Below, in pieces: positions 15,839-24,611 of a stretch of 64,000 nucleotides of DNA. The notes beneath the pieces are model-generated. The model saw only the letters and a list, made by a program, of their open reading frames with translations. It had not been told where the DNA came from and did not search any database. The DNA comes from Paenibacillus physcomitrellae. Lineage in GTDB: Bacteria > Bacillota > Bacilli > Paenibacillales > Paenibacillaceae. Made by a program: the position numbers and the translations under genes. Position 1 is the first letter of the stretch. The number at the start of each line of letters is the position of its first letter. The stretch covers positions 3,934,094-3,998,093 of the forward strand of contig NZ_CP022584.1 of assembly GCF_002240225.1 (NCBI RefSeq), in the 5' to 3' direction.

Positions 15839-16891
15839 ATGAACGAGACGAAACGAATGACTTTAAAGGAAATTTCCCGGCAGATCGGCATTTCGGTTGC
15901 AACGGTGGACCGGGTTCTGAATAACCGGGGCAACGTGAAACCCGAGACGTACCGGAAAGTGATGGAGAAGCTGGGCGAACTGAATTACAAGCCGAACAAA
16001 TCGGCGAGTTTCCTGTCGCGGAAGAAGGAGATTTCGGTCGCCGTCGTGTTCCCCGAGCTGCCGGATTATTTCTGGAGCCAGATTGAGAAAGGCGTAGAAG
16101 TGGCGACGGAGGAACTGCGCGATTACGGGCTGCGGATCGAGCTGTTCAAATCGGAGAAATACGATATGGAGAAGCAGAAGCAGGTGGTTCAGGATATTAT
16201 CGACAGCAAGGCGTTTGACGCGATTGCGGTTTCGCCGAACGATTCGGAGGAAATGGCCGAGCTGATCGACCGCGCCATGGACGAAGGCATCGCGGTTTGT
16301 ACCTTCAACAACGACTCGCCGTTCAGCAAACGGTTGTTTTATGTCGGCTGCGATTATCGGATTGCCGGCAGGCTCGCTGCGGATATGCTGTGCAAAATGA
16401 CAGGGCCCGGAGCGAAGTTCGGTCTGATTACCTCGGACGCTTCTTCCATTCCTTCGGCCACTACGTTCCAGCTCCAGCAAAAAATCACCGGCTTCCGTGA
16501 AGTGGTCGCCGAACAGCGGGCGCAGCTGACCCAGCTGCTTAAACTGAAGCAGGAAGAATATGATCAGCCCGGCATATTCGCAGACTTGTTCGCCCAGGTG
16601 GATGCGGTTTATGTGACCAGCGCCAAGCTGCATATTGTTGCCAGACATTTGGAGCAGGCGGGCTTGACCGGAAAGATGCCGCTCATCGGTCATGATATGA
16701 CGGAGGAAATCTATGAGGACCTGCAGCGGCAGCTTGTCTCGGCAACAATTTGCCAAGATCCGGTGAATCAGGGCTACCTGGCGGTCAAAACTCTTTTTGA
16801 TTATCTTGCTTATAATGAACCTATTGATTTGAAGGAACATATCACCAAACTTGAGCTGGTGACCCGGGAGAACGCGAGATATTACATTTAA
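15839..16891 (+). CDS. LacI-family transcriptional regulator
   Basis: A 350-residue regulator with an N-terminal LacI HTH (MTLKEISRQIGISVATVDRV, then LNNRGNVKPETYRKV) and a periplasmic-binding-protein-like effector domain (about 65-345), with VAVVFPELPDYFW at its start and IGHDMTEEIYEDL near the end. This effector domain is of the sugar-binding type seen in RbsR/CcpA relatives. It most likely represses the transporter and alpha-xylosidase genes downstream through the two palindromes at 15687 and 16959, and is released by a sugar. ATG at 15839 is chosen because GGAG precedes it. An ATG at 15809 in the same frame lacks a ribosome site. The effector cannot be named, but xylose or a xylosyl oligosaccharide is the simplest guess. 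Confidence 0.88.
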   Translation: MNETKRMTLKEISRQIGISVATVDRVLNNRGNVKPETYRKVMEKLGELNYKPNKSASFLSRKKEISVAVVFPELPDYFWSQIEKGVEVATEELRDYGLRIELFKSEKYDMEKQKQVVQDIIDSKAFDAIAVSPNDSEEMAELIDRAMDEGIAVCTFNNDSPFSKRLFYVGCDYRIAGRLAADMLCKMTGPGAKFGLITSDASSIPSATTFQLQQKITGFREVVAEQRAQLTQLLKLKQEEYDQPGIFADLFAQVDAVYVTSAKLHIVARHLEQAGLTGKMPLIGHDMTEEIYEDLQRQLVSATICQDPVNQGYLAVKTLFDYLAYNEPIDLKEHITKLELVTRENARYYI

Positions 16892-17234
16892 TACCGGAAT
16901 GTAGTAGATATCCGGCCTTATCATCCATTCCCTACAAGGGAGTGGAGTTATTCGGAGTAAAATGATGTACGTACATCATTTTGTTATTGATTTCAATCAG
17001 TGATTTATTCCTTGAAAGGGGGGATGCAAAACCGGGGTGAAGAGAGCTTTTTCTATATTGGGCTCGATGTTCTAGCCGCTATGTTCTAATGCCCACATTC
17101 TTGTCCATATTCTAATGTTCGTGCTCAAGCTACAGGGGTCACCTGAGGGCTTGCCAGAGAGAGAAATGAAACCGTTTTTTTCGCTAGAAGCGGCCCTTCA
17201 GGCCGTCTTACCAAGCAAAGAAAGGAGCGTTCAA
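16892..17234. other. Control region of the xyloside transport operon
   Basis: 343 bases between regulator and binding protein. It holds the perfect 24-base operator palindrome at 16959-16982. Directly after it a weak promoter is possible: TTGTTA at 16981, a 17-base spacer, then TTTATT. Repressor on the palindrome would cover the -35. The remaining roughly 200 bases form a long leader in which no riboswitch was recognised. Confidence 0.55.
16959..16982. promoter_or_regulatory. Operator O2: perfect 24-base palindrome
   Basis: AAAATGATGTAC followed by its exact reverse complement GTACATCATTTT. The core is shared with the O1 site upstream of the regulator gene. The odd feature is the central GTACGTAC instead of the CG-centred CGNTTNCG of many LacI operators. 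It is placed to repress the transport operon. Confidence 0.82.
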
Positions 17235-18476
17235 ATGAGCCATACAAGAAAGATGTTATCCGCCGTAATTGCGGTCCTTTTGCTGCTGACGATCACCGCT
17301 TGCTCCGGAACCGGCCAAGCGGACGGCGGGAAGCAGACGATTACCTGGTGGGATACGATGACAACGGAGGGCAGCGTGAATGCCATCAACAAGATTATTA
17401 GCGAATATGAGGCGGTCCATCCGAATGTCGTAATCAAACGGACTTATCTTTCCTACAACGATATCAAGACGAAGCTGCTGCTCGGTTCGATCGGCGACAA
17501 AGGGCCGGATATTTTGTGGATCGACAGCGCCGACCATCAAACCTTTGCCGCGGCGGGCGTGCTCGCCGATATTACGGACGAAGTGAAGGCCTGGGGGCAA
17601 GCCGATAAATACGTAAAAGGACCGTGGTCATCGACCGTTTATGAGGGCCGGAATTACGGGGTGCCGGTAGGCAGCAATAACCTGGCCCTTTTTTACAACA
17701 AAGATATGCTGGAGCAGGCCGGCCTGAAGCCGCCGACCAATTGGGAGGAACTGCAGACAGCGGCCGCCAAGCTGACGAAAGGCAATGTGTTTGGTTTTGC
17801 GATGAGTGCGGTCAAAACGGAGGAAGGTACGTTTCAATTTTTGCCGTTTCTGCTGCAGGCAGGAGCCGATGTTACGGACTTTGATGCACCGGGAACTTTG
17901 AAAGCGCTAACCCTGCTGACGGATATGGTCAACAAAGGGTATATGTCCCGGGAAATCGTGACCCAGAAGCAGGCGGATACTGCCACGCAGTTTGCTGCCG
18001 GGAAGCTGGCGATGATGGAGAACGGCACCTGGCAGATTCCGTTCCTCGATCAGAATTCGAAAGTGAACTGGGGCGTTGTGCCGCTGCCGGCCGATCAGCA
18101 GTCGGCTACCGTGCTTGGCGGCGAAAACTGGGCGATTTCCGCAGCCTCCAAACACAAAGAAACGGCGTTTGACATCATCCAGTTTGCCAACGAGCCGGAC
18201 CGGCTGAAGGAGCTTTTGAAGACAAACGGACGGCTGCCGAGCCGAGGGGATCTGCTTCAAGATCCGTTTTGGCAGTCGGATGAAAGAATGAAGGTTTTTG
18301 CCGACAGCATGCTGGATTCCAAAGCGCGGGCTTACGGCCCGAATTATGCGAGCATTTCCGAAGCGATTCAAACGATGATGCAGGAAGCTTTTACCGGTGC
18401 TGAAACGCCGGAAGCCGCTCAGAAAAAGGCCAGCGCTGCCATTCATAAATTACTTGAGGAACAGCAGGCCGACTAA
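17235..18476 (+). CDS. Sugar ABC transporter substrate-binding lipoprotein (CUT1)
   Basis: A family-1 solute-binding protein of about 413 residues. The signal peptide ends LLLTITAC with lipidation at Cys23, then the mature lobe begins ITWWDTMTTEGSVNAINKII. Later blocks NLALFYNKDMLEQAGLKPPT and GGENWAIS are typical of the family. ATG at 17235 follows AAAGGAG; the frame opens 40 codons earlier without support. It is the first gene of the operon controlled by operator O2. The alpha-xylosidase at the end of the same operon suggests it binds xylosylated oligosaccharides such as xyloglucan fragments or isoprimeverose. No ATPase gene is present. Confidence 0.9.
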   Translation: MSHTRKMLSAVIAVLLLLTITACSGTGQADGGKQTITWWDTMTTEGSVNAINKIISEYEAVHPNVVIKRTYLSYNDIKTKLLLGSIGDKGPDILWIDSADHQTFAAAGVLADITDEVKAWGQADKYVKGPWSSTVYEGRNYGVPVGSNNLALFYNKDMLEQAGLKPPTNWEELQTAAAKLTKGNVFGFAMSAVKTEEGTFQFLPFLLQAGADVTDFDAPGTLKALTLLTDMVNKGYMSREIVTQKQADTATQFAAGKLAMMENGTWQIPFLDQNSKVNWGVVPLPADQQSATVLGGENWAISAASKHKETAFDIIQFANEPDRLKELLKTNGRLPSRGDLLQDPFWQSDERMKVFADSMLDSKARAYGPNYASISEAIQTMMQEAFTGAETPEAAQKKASAAIHKLLEEQQAD

Positions 18477-18482
18477 GCGGTG

Positions 18483-18551
18483 TGCGAGGTGCGCACTAAC
18501 GATATTTTTACGATGTTTCAATAACAATTCTGTTGGCGTGTGCACGTCGCA
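18483..18551 (+). promoter_or_regulatory. Stem-loop between binding-protein and permease genes
   Basis: TGCGAGGTGCGCAC and GTGTGCACGTCGCA pair with two mismatches around a 41-base AT-rich loop; there is no T-run. It sits where the comparable hairpin lies in the first sugar locus, so it probably shields the binding-protein mRNA or limits read-through. Confidence 0.55.
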
Positions 18552-18605
18552 TGATCGGCGTACGCCACCCCCTATGCGATGAAATTCCGAAAGGAGGAAT
18601 CCGTC

Positions 18606-19556
18606 ATGGAATCCAAAACGGTCTCAACGATCCCGGCTGGCCCAACGATGCCGCAGGCCAATCCCCGGATGCGATCCGGCTTGTTTACCGCGTGGACGAA
18701 TTACCTATTCATTTTGCCGATCGTTTTGTTTGTGCTCGTGTTTGTGCTGTTCCCAATTCTGTATAATGTGATGCTGAGCTTTCAGGACGTGAACGTCTAC
18801 AACTTCAAGAAAGCGCATGCCTTTGCCGGTTTGGAAAACTATATCGAAACGTTTAAAGATCCGGTGTTTTATACCGCTTTGCGGAACTCCGTTGTTTTTA
18901 CGGTATTCAGTCTGTTTTTTCAGTTTGGCATCGGTTTTGCGTTTGCGTTGTTCTTCAACCGGAGGTTCCCCGGACGAAATCTGATGCGTTCGCTGATGCT
19001 GCTGGCCTGGATGCTGCCGGTCGTGATCAGCGCCTCGGTGTTCCAGTGGATGCTGAACGGCGACTATGGAGTCGTCAATTATGTGCTGCAGTGGCTGGGG
19101 ATCATCCATGAACCGCACAGCTGGCTCAGCGATAACCGGACTTCGCTGATGTCCACGATCGTGGCCAATATCTGGATCGGCATTCCGTTTAATATGATCA
19201 TTTTGCTGACCGGTCTGCAAAGCATGCCGGAGCAGCTGTACGAAGCCGCCAAGCTGGACGGGGCCAGCCGGGGGATGCAGTTCAGGAAGATTACGCTGCC
19301 CCTGATGAAACCAACGATTCTTATCCTGCTAATGCTCGGCATTATCAATACGTTTAAGGTGTTCGACCTGATCTTTATCATGACGGCGGGCGGCCCGGTC
19401 AACTCTTCCAATGTGCTGCCGATTTATTCGTACCAGCTGTCTTTTACGAAGTTTGAATTTAGTCAGGGTTCCGCCGTATCGATGGTGATGTTTATTATTC
19501 TGATCCTGCTGGCGATCGTTTACCTGAACATGACGCGGAAGGAGGAAGCCCAATAA
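18606..19556 (+). CDS. Sugar ABC transporter permease (MalF/UgpA type)
   Basis: About 316 residues, with six to seven helices starting YLFILPIVLFVLVFVLFPIL. The EAA loop is EAAKLDGASRGMQFRKITLP. The ATG at 18606 follows a full AAAGGAGG; an earlier in-frame ATG at 18579 would place this site inside the gene. The stop overlaps the next start by one base (TAATG). It forms the channel together with the following permease. Confidence 0.92.
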   Translation: MESKTVSTIPAGPTMPQANPRMRSGLFTAWTNYLFILPIVLFVLVFVLFPILYNVMLSFQDVNVYNFKKAHAFAGLENYIETFKDPVFYTALRNSVVFTVFSLFFQFGIGFAFALFFNRRFPGRNLMRSLMLLAWMLPVVISASVFQWMLNGDYGVVNYVLQWLGIIHEPHSWLSDNRTSLMSTIVANIWIGIPFNMIILLTGLQSMPEQLYEAAKLDGASRGMQFRKITLPLMKPTILILLMLGIINTFKVFDLIFIMTAGGPVNSSNVLPIYSYQLSFTKFEFSQGSAVSMVMFIILILLAIVYLNMTRKEEAQ

Positions 19557-20392
19557 TGAGTACCGCCTATTCCCGAAAAACATACCTGCTCACCCTCATT
19601 TCGGTGATCCTGACGGCGCTGTTCCTGTTCCCCGTCTATTGGATGATCAAAACGTCGCTCACCCCGATTACGGATTTGTTTTCGACGCCGCTGAAGTTCG
19701 GACTTGCGAATTCGACGGGGCAGGCTTACGCCGACAACTTCATTCACAACCAGGATATGCTCCGGTATATCGGCAACAGCTTTATCGTGGCGATCGGCAC
19801 GATGGTGCTGACTTTGATTTTTGCGGTGCCGGGCGCTTACGCGCTGGCCAGGCTGAATATCAGAGGGAAAGCGCTGATCATGATTTTGCTGCTCGCGATC
19901 CAGATGCTGCCGGGCATTACGATGGCGATGCCGCTGTTTATCATGTTTTCCAAGGTGCATTTGGTAGACAATTATTTGGGACTTATTCTGGCGGATATGA
20001 TTCACGCGCTGCCTTTTGCGGTCCTGATTCTGCGGCCTTCCTTTATGGCGCTGCCCAAAGGGCTTGAGGAAGCGGCGGCGATCGACGGCTGCAACAAGTT
20101 TACCGCTTTTATCCGCATCATGGTTCCGCTAGTCGTGCCGAGCATGATGACGGTCGCCGTGTTCTGCTTCCTGTTCGGGTGGGGGGACTTCGTGTTTGCG
20201 CTCACCTTGACGACCGACGACGCCGTCCGCCCGCTGACGCTGGGCCTGTACCGCTTCATCGGCCAATACGGGACCGAGTGGAACAACCTGATGGCGGTCG
20301 CCACGATTGCGGCGCTGCCGATTATTATCATTTTCGTCGCTCTGCAGCGTTATGTGGTCGGCGGAATTGTATCCGGTTCCATGAAGGATTGA
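19556..20392 (+). CDS. Sugar ABC transporter permease (MalG/UgpE type)
   Basis: 278 residues, six helices. The EAA loop reads EAAAIDGCNKFTAFIRIMVP, and FLFGWGDFVFALTL is the usual MalG-type segment before the last helices. Translation is coupled to the preceding permease through TAATG. The alpha-xylosidase gene follows after 39 bases with its own AGGATAGGAG site. Confidence 0.92.
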   Translation: MSTAYSRKTYLLTLISVILTALFLFPVYWMIKTSLTPITDLFSTPLKFGLANSTGQAYADNFIHNQDMLRYIGNSFIVAIGTMVLTLIFAVPGAYALARLNIRGKALIMILLLAIQMLPGITMAMPLFIMFSKVHLVDNYLGLILADMIHALPFAVLILRPSFMALPKGLEEAAAIDGCNKFTAFIRIMVPLVVPSMMTVAVFCFLFGWGDFVFALTLTTDDAVRPLTLGLYRFIGQYGTEWNNLMAVATIAALPIIIIFVALQRYVVGGIVSGSMKD

Positions 20393-20431
20393 GTTTGAAC
20401 TAGAAAAATATAAAGGATAGGAGCATTTGCG

Positions 20432-22780
20432 ATGAAATTTACTGATGGTTATTGGCATGTCAGAACAGGCTTAAACGTATTATATCCGGTTGAAATCCGG
20501 GATGTGAAGCTGGCTGAGGATGCGGTGACGGTTTATGCCTCGACCAAAAAAATCGAACACAAAGGCTCAACCCTGAACACCACCTTGCTGACCGTCCGCT
20601 ACAGCTCCCCGATGAAAAACGTCATCTGCGTCGAATACATCCATAATGACGTCGATGAAGCGGCTCCGAAATTCGAAGTCCGACAGGACCCGGCTGCAGC
20701 CGTATCCGTCAGCAAGGAGGGCGGCATTGCCCGCCTCGCCAGCGGCGAACTGAGCGTAAACATCGACCTGATGCAGGGCTGGCAGGTGGACTATCGTTAC
20801 GGGGACCGGAGACTGACCGGCACGGGGTACAAAGGTCCGGCCTACATCAAATCTCTGCTTGGCCCGGAGGTCTACATGCGCGAGCAGCTTGATCTTGGGA
20901 TCGGAGAATACATCTACGGGCTCGGCGAGCGTTTTACCCCTTACCTGAAGAACGGGCAGACGGTCGACATGTGGAACGAAGACGGCGGAACCTCCAGCGA
21001 GCAGGCTTATAAAAATATCCCGTTTTACCTGTCCAATTACGGATACGGTATTTTTGTGGACCACCCCGAAAGGGTTTCCTATGAAGTCGGCTCCGAAATC
21101 GTCTCCAAGGTGCAGTTCAGCGTTCCCGGCGAAAGGCTGAGATATTACATCGTCGGCGGGGATACGCTCAAGGACGTGCTCGGCAATTACACGGCGCTTA
21201 CCGGCAAACCTGCGCTGCCGCCGGCCTGGTCGTTTGGGTTGTGGCTGACCACCTCGTTTACGACCAACTACGACGAAGCAACGGTCAACAGCTTTGTGGA
21301 CGGGATGCTGGAGCGGGATATCCCGCTGCATGTGTTCCATTTCGACTGCTTCTGGATGAAGGAATTCCAGTGGTGCGACTTCAAGTGGGATGAGGATGTT
21401 TTTCCGGATCCGCAGGGCATGCTGGAACGGCTTAAAAGCAAAGGGCTTTCCATCTGCGTCTGGATCAATCCGTATATCGCCCAGAAGTCGGACCTGTTCC
21501 AGGAGGGCAAGCAGAACGGCTATCTGGTGAAAAATCCGGACGGCACCGTCTGGCAGTGGGACCGCTGGCAGTCGGGCATGGGCCTGGTCGACTTCACGAA
21601 TCCGGCTGCGGTGCGCTGGTACAAAGACAAGCTGATCGAGCTTCTTCGGATGGGCGTCGACTGCTTCAAAACCGACTTCGGCGAACGGATCCCGACGGAT
21701 GTCGTTTATCACGACGGCTCCGATCCCGTTAAAATGCACAACTATTATACGTTCCTGTACAACAAGGCGGTATTCGAAGCGCTGGAAGAAGTCCGCGGGA
21801 AAAACGAAGCGATGGTGTTCGCCCGTTCCTCCACCGCCGGCGGTCAGCAGTTCCCGGTTCACTGGGGCGGCGACTGCTCCGCGTCTTACGCCTCCATGGC
21901 GGAAACGCTGCGCGGCGGCTTGTCCCTCGGCATGAGCGGCTTCGGCTTCTGGAGCCACGACATCAGCGGGTTCGAGCGCACGGCGACGCCGGATCTGTAC
22001 AAACGCTGGTCCGCGTTTGGTTTGCTGTCGTCCCACAGCCGGCTGCACGGGAACGAGTCGTACCGCGTGCCGTGGCTGTTCGACGAAGAGGCGGTGGATG
22101 TGCTTCGCTATTTCACCAAGCTGAAATGCACGTTAATGCCGTATCTGTACGGCAAAGCGGTGGAGGCGGTGGAAGCGGGGCTTCCGGTGATGCGCTCCAT
22201 GGTGCTGGAGTTTGCGGACGATCCGAACTGCGCGCCGCTGGACCTGCAGTACATGCTTGGCGACAAGCTGCTGGTGGCGCCAATCTTCAACAACCGCGGC
22301 GAAGGCAGCTATTATTTGCCCCGGGGACACTGGACGCATCTGCTGACCGGCGAACAGCGGGAAGGGGGACAGTGGTATGCGGAGAATTACGATTATTTCA
22401 GCCTGCCGCTGTTTGTCCGCGAGAACACGCTGCTTGCTGTCGGGCAAAATGAACAGCGGCCGGATTATGATTATGCGGACGGCGTTGGCCTTCATCTGTT
22501 CGAGCTGCAGGACGGAGCTTCCGCAGAGACGGTCGTCTACAGCACCAAAGCCGAGCGGGAGCTTCAGGTAAATGCGGAAAGAACGGGCCGGGAAATCCGC
22601 ATTACGGCGCAAGTGCAGCCGCAGCAGGGGCAAGGTGGCGGTAAGCCGTGGTATCTCGTCCTGAGAAACGTTGACGAGGTGGAGTCGGTCACCGGCGCTT
22701 CTGCCGAGCAAACGCCGCAAGGCCTGCTTTTGACGCCGGATGAAACGGGGGACAGAGCTGTGATCGTTCGGCTGAAATAG
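20432..22780 (+). CDS. yicI: Alpha-xylosidase, GH31 (YicI type)
   Basis: A 782-residue intracellular retaining glycosidase that removes alpha-1,6-linked xylose from xyloglucan oligosaccharides or isoprimeverose. The catalytic nucleophile is Asp415 in CFKTDFGERIPTDVVY and the acid/base is Asp481 in HWGGDCSASY, one residue off the E. coli YicI numbering (416 and 482). FGLWLTTSFTTNYDE and FHFDCFWMKEFQWCDF are hallmark YicI blocks that set it apart from alpha-glucosidases. It is the last gene of the LacI-controlled operon. The locus lacks beta-galactosidase, endoglucanase and xylose isomerase genes, so released sugars must be handled elsewhere. Confidence 0.93.
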   Translation: MKFTDGYWHVRTGLNVLYPVEIRDVKLAEDAVTVYASTKKIEHKGSTLNTTLLTVRYSSPMKNVICVEYIHNDVDEAAPKFEVRQDPAAAVSVSKEGGIARLASGELSVNIDLMQGWQVDYRYGDRRLTGTGYKGPAYIKSLLGPEVYMREQLDLGIGEYIYGLGERFTPYLKNGQTVDMWNEDGGTSSEQAYKNIPFYLSNYGYGIFVDHPERVSYEVGSEIVSKVQFSVPGERLRYYIVGGDTLKDVLGNYTALTGKPALPPAWSFGLWLTTSFTTNYDEATVNSFVDGMLERDIPLHVFHFDCFWMKEFQWCDFKWDEDVFPDPQGMLERLKSKGLSICVWINPYIAQKSDLFQEGKQNGYLVKNPDGTVWQWDRWQSGMGLVDFTNPAAVRWYKDKLIELLRMGVDCFKTDFGERIPTDVVYHDGSDPVKMHNYYTFLYNKAVFEALEEVRGKNEAMVFARSSTAGGQQFPVHWGGDCSASYASMAETLRGGLSLGMSGFGFWSHDISGFERTATPDLYKRWSAFGLLSSHSRLHGNESYRVPWLFDEEAVDVLRYFTKLKCTLMPYLYGKAVEAVEAGLPVMRSMVLEFADDPNCAPLDLQYMLGDKLLVAPIFNNRGEGSYYLPRGHWTHLLTGEQREGGQWYAENYDYFSLPLFVRENTLLAVGQNEQRPDYDYADGVGLHLFELQDGASAETVVYSTKAERELQVNAERTGREIRITAQVQPQQGQGGGKPWYLVLRNVDEVESVTGASAEQTPQGLLLTPDETGDRAVIVRLK

Positions 22781-22964
22781 CGGACAGGTGAAGTCGTAGG
22801 GGCATTCGGTATAACAAAGGTAGAAAAAAAGCTAAAAGCATAGGGGGATCGCGCCTTCATAAGGGGAACAGCGCCTTCGCCAGTGAATGTTAAGTTTATG
22901 GTGAGGTTAAACCGATAAATTTATTAATAATCGTGTTTAGAACTCGAAGAACGGAGATTCCCTT

Positions 22965-23693
22965 ATGCTAAATAAAATACTCGCGCTATTTAGAAAGCCG
23001 CAGCCAGCTAAGGTTTCTAAGAAGCCACCCTCAGCCGCAGCATCCAAATCCCGCAGGAAAGTAGAAGCCGGCCGAATCGGGGAATTAGGCGAGCACAAGA
23101 TCAATATTCAGCTGGATCAGCTGCCGAAGGACTGCAAATCACTTAGCGATCTTATGGTAAAAAATCCGAAGTCCCGGACGGGTTATTCGCAGATCGACCA
23201 CCTGGTTATCACTCCTTATGCCTTATTCGTTATTGAAACCAAAAACTACAACGGTGAGATCAAAGGCGGGCGTTCCGACAAACAATGGTCCGTCAGCAAC
23301 CGGTTTAAGATGTATAACCCCTTGATGCAGAATTATGGGCACATCAAGGCCGTAGAAAATTTGCTTGCTGATGAGACGAATCTGAGGTTTGTTTCGTTGG
23401 TTTCATTTACGATGAGATGCAGGTTCAGCATTGACCCGGAACTTCGAAAAATCCATTCGGACGAACTTATCGTTTATGACACTGAGCTGTCCGAGTTTAT
23501 ATCCAGAAAGCTCATCCGGTTAAAAACGGAGAAGCCGGAACCTCTGTTCAATCCTGAAACAATTCAAAAGATATACGATGAGCTTAAACAGGCCAATATC
23601 ACGGATCCGGCCATCCGTCAGCAGCATATTGACAGCATCAAAACGACTAAGAGCAGTGCGTCCTCTGGACATGGACAAAAGACTTCATCTTAA
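22965..23693 (+). CDS. NERD (nuclease-related) domain protein
   Basis: A 242-residue protein with a short basic N-terminus and a NERD domain at about 45-165. The putative nuclease-like residues are Asp in YSQIDHLVITPYALFVIETK and Glu/Lys in the same stretch, followed by NYNGEIKG. NERD proteins share the PD-(D/E)XK-like core, but a biochemical function has rarely been shown; DNA processing is assumed. The gene stands alone: about 180 bases of featureless DNA precede it and a strong hairpin terminator follows at once. Start ATG at 22965 has a weak GGAGATT site. Confidence 0.82.
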   Translation: MLNKILALFRKPQPAKVSKKPPSAAASKSRRKVEAGRIGELGEHKINIQLDQLPKDCKSLSDLMVKNPKSRTGYSQIDHLVITPYALFVIETKNYNGEIKGGRSDKQWSVSNRFKMYNPLMQNYGHIKAVENLLADETNLRFVSLVSFTMRCRFSIDPELRKIHSDELIVYDTELSEFISRKLIRLKTEKPEPLFNPETIQKIYDELKQANITDPAIRQQHIDSIKTTKSSASSGHGQKTSS

Positions 23694-23700
23694 AAAGACT

Positions 23701-23739
23701 AAAAAGCTGATCCCTGCACTTCGCAGGAATCAGCTTTTT
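23701..23739. terminator. Terminator after the NERD gene
   Basis: AAAAAGCTGAT and ATCAGCTTTTT flank a second inner stem (CCTGC/GCAGG), giving a long hairpin with a T-run on the + strand and A/T symmetry. It could work in both directions, but on the minus strand the next gene ends about 135 bases away. Confidence 0.85.
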
Positions 23740-23873
23740 GACGTTTAAAGTCACGTGCTTAATCGGTAATGGTCTATCCCAAACAGCTCTTCACGTGTCT
23801 CCTCGCCCCAAATCCCATGTCTTAATTCATCATTAAAGCATGCCCTGCTTCCGCTCAATTTCGCAGGTAGAAT

Positions 23874-24575
23874 TTACAGCGATACCGATTGTGCTGCCGG
23901 CAAAAGGGTCTGGAATTCCGCGAGCGAAAGCACGTTAGCGTATTTGGCGTTCAGATCAAACAGGTTCGTGCAGTGGGAGAAGTAGGAGCGGTCGAAGCAG
24001 CATTCGTCGATGACGAAGGTGGTGAAGCCATGGGAGTGGCTGTCCACGGCCGTTGCCCGCACGCAGCCGGAGGTGGATACGCCGCATACGACTACGGTGT
24101 TCACGCCCTCCCGAATGAGATGAGCGGTGAGCGAGGTCTGGAAGAAGGCGCTCGCTTTTGTTTTGTCCAGCACCCACTCGTTCTCCAGCGGTTGGATGAG
24201 GTCAGGGAAATCATTGAACTTTCCGCTCATATCGAGCTTGCTTTTCGACTTGACGGCTCCGCCGGCATAGGTGCTGTTGTAATCGTCGCCGCGCGTAAAG
24301 ATGATAGGCTGATTCATGCTTCGGAATAAGCCGAGCAGTTGCGCGATTTTCGGCAGCGCCTCCCAGGAAGCGGGGCCGCAGGCGGTCGGAAACTCCGCGA
24401 TGGACTCTTCCAGTGTAAGTCCTTCCGAGCCGGTAAAACCGTAAGTGGCATCAACGACCAGCAGGGCCATCCGCTGTCCGGCCTCCATTTCCTCCATAAA
24501 ACCTGCCTTGCGGTATGTTGTCCATTCCGATTCCGGAATGACTTTCATCCATTCTTTAATCGTAGTTTGATCCAT
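23874..24575 (-). CDS. Isochorismatase-family cysteine hydrolase
   Basis: A 233-residue cytoplasmic enzyme of the cysteine hydrolase superfamily (N-carbamoylsarcosine amidase/nicotinamidase/isochorismatase). The triad is visible: Asp42 in LLVVDATYGF, Lys138 in VLDKTKASAF and nucleophile Cys171 in CGVSTSGCVRAT. The pre-nucleophile CGVSTSG loop is that of the N-carbamoylsarcosine amidase branch, so an N-carbamoyl or amide substrate is more likely than isochorismate. It lies 36 bases downstream of a polysaccharide-deacetylase-fold gene, and the regulator divergent to both carries a dead copy of this same fold. Together they suggest a short pathway degrading a carbamoyl or lactam compound. Confidence 0.88.
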   Translation of the reverse strand: MDQTTIKEWMKVIPESEWTTYRKAGFMEEMEAGQRMALLVVDATYGFTGSEGLTLEESIAEFPTACGPASWEALPKIAQLLGLFRSMNQPIIFTRGDDYNSTYAGGAVKSKSKLDMSGKFNDFPDLIQPLENEWVLDKTKASAFFQTSLTAHLIREGVNTVVVCGVSTSGCVRATAVDSHSHGFTTFVIDECCFDRSYFSHCTNLFDLNAKYANVLSLAEFQTLLPAAQSVSL

Positions 24576-24611
24576 GAGGGTATACCCCTTTCCTTCCCAG
24601 AGGGAGTTCTT

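Noticed and set aside
15863..16924. 353-codon minus-strand frame
   Set aside because: Antisense to the LacI gene, which has clear HTH and effector domains.
20567..22048. 493-codon minus-strand frame
   Set aside because: Antisense shadow of the GH31 gene with Arg/His/Ala-rich composition and no domain.
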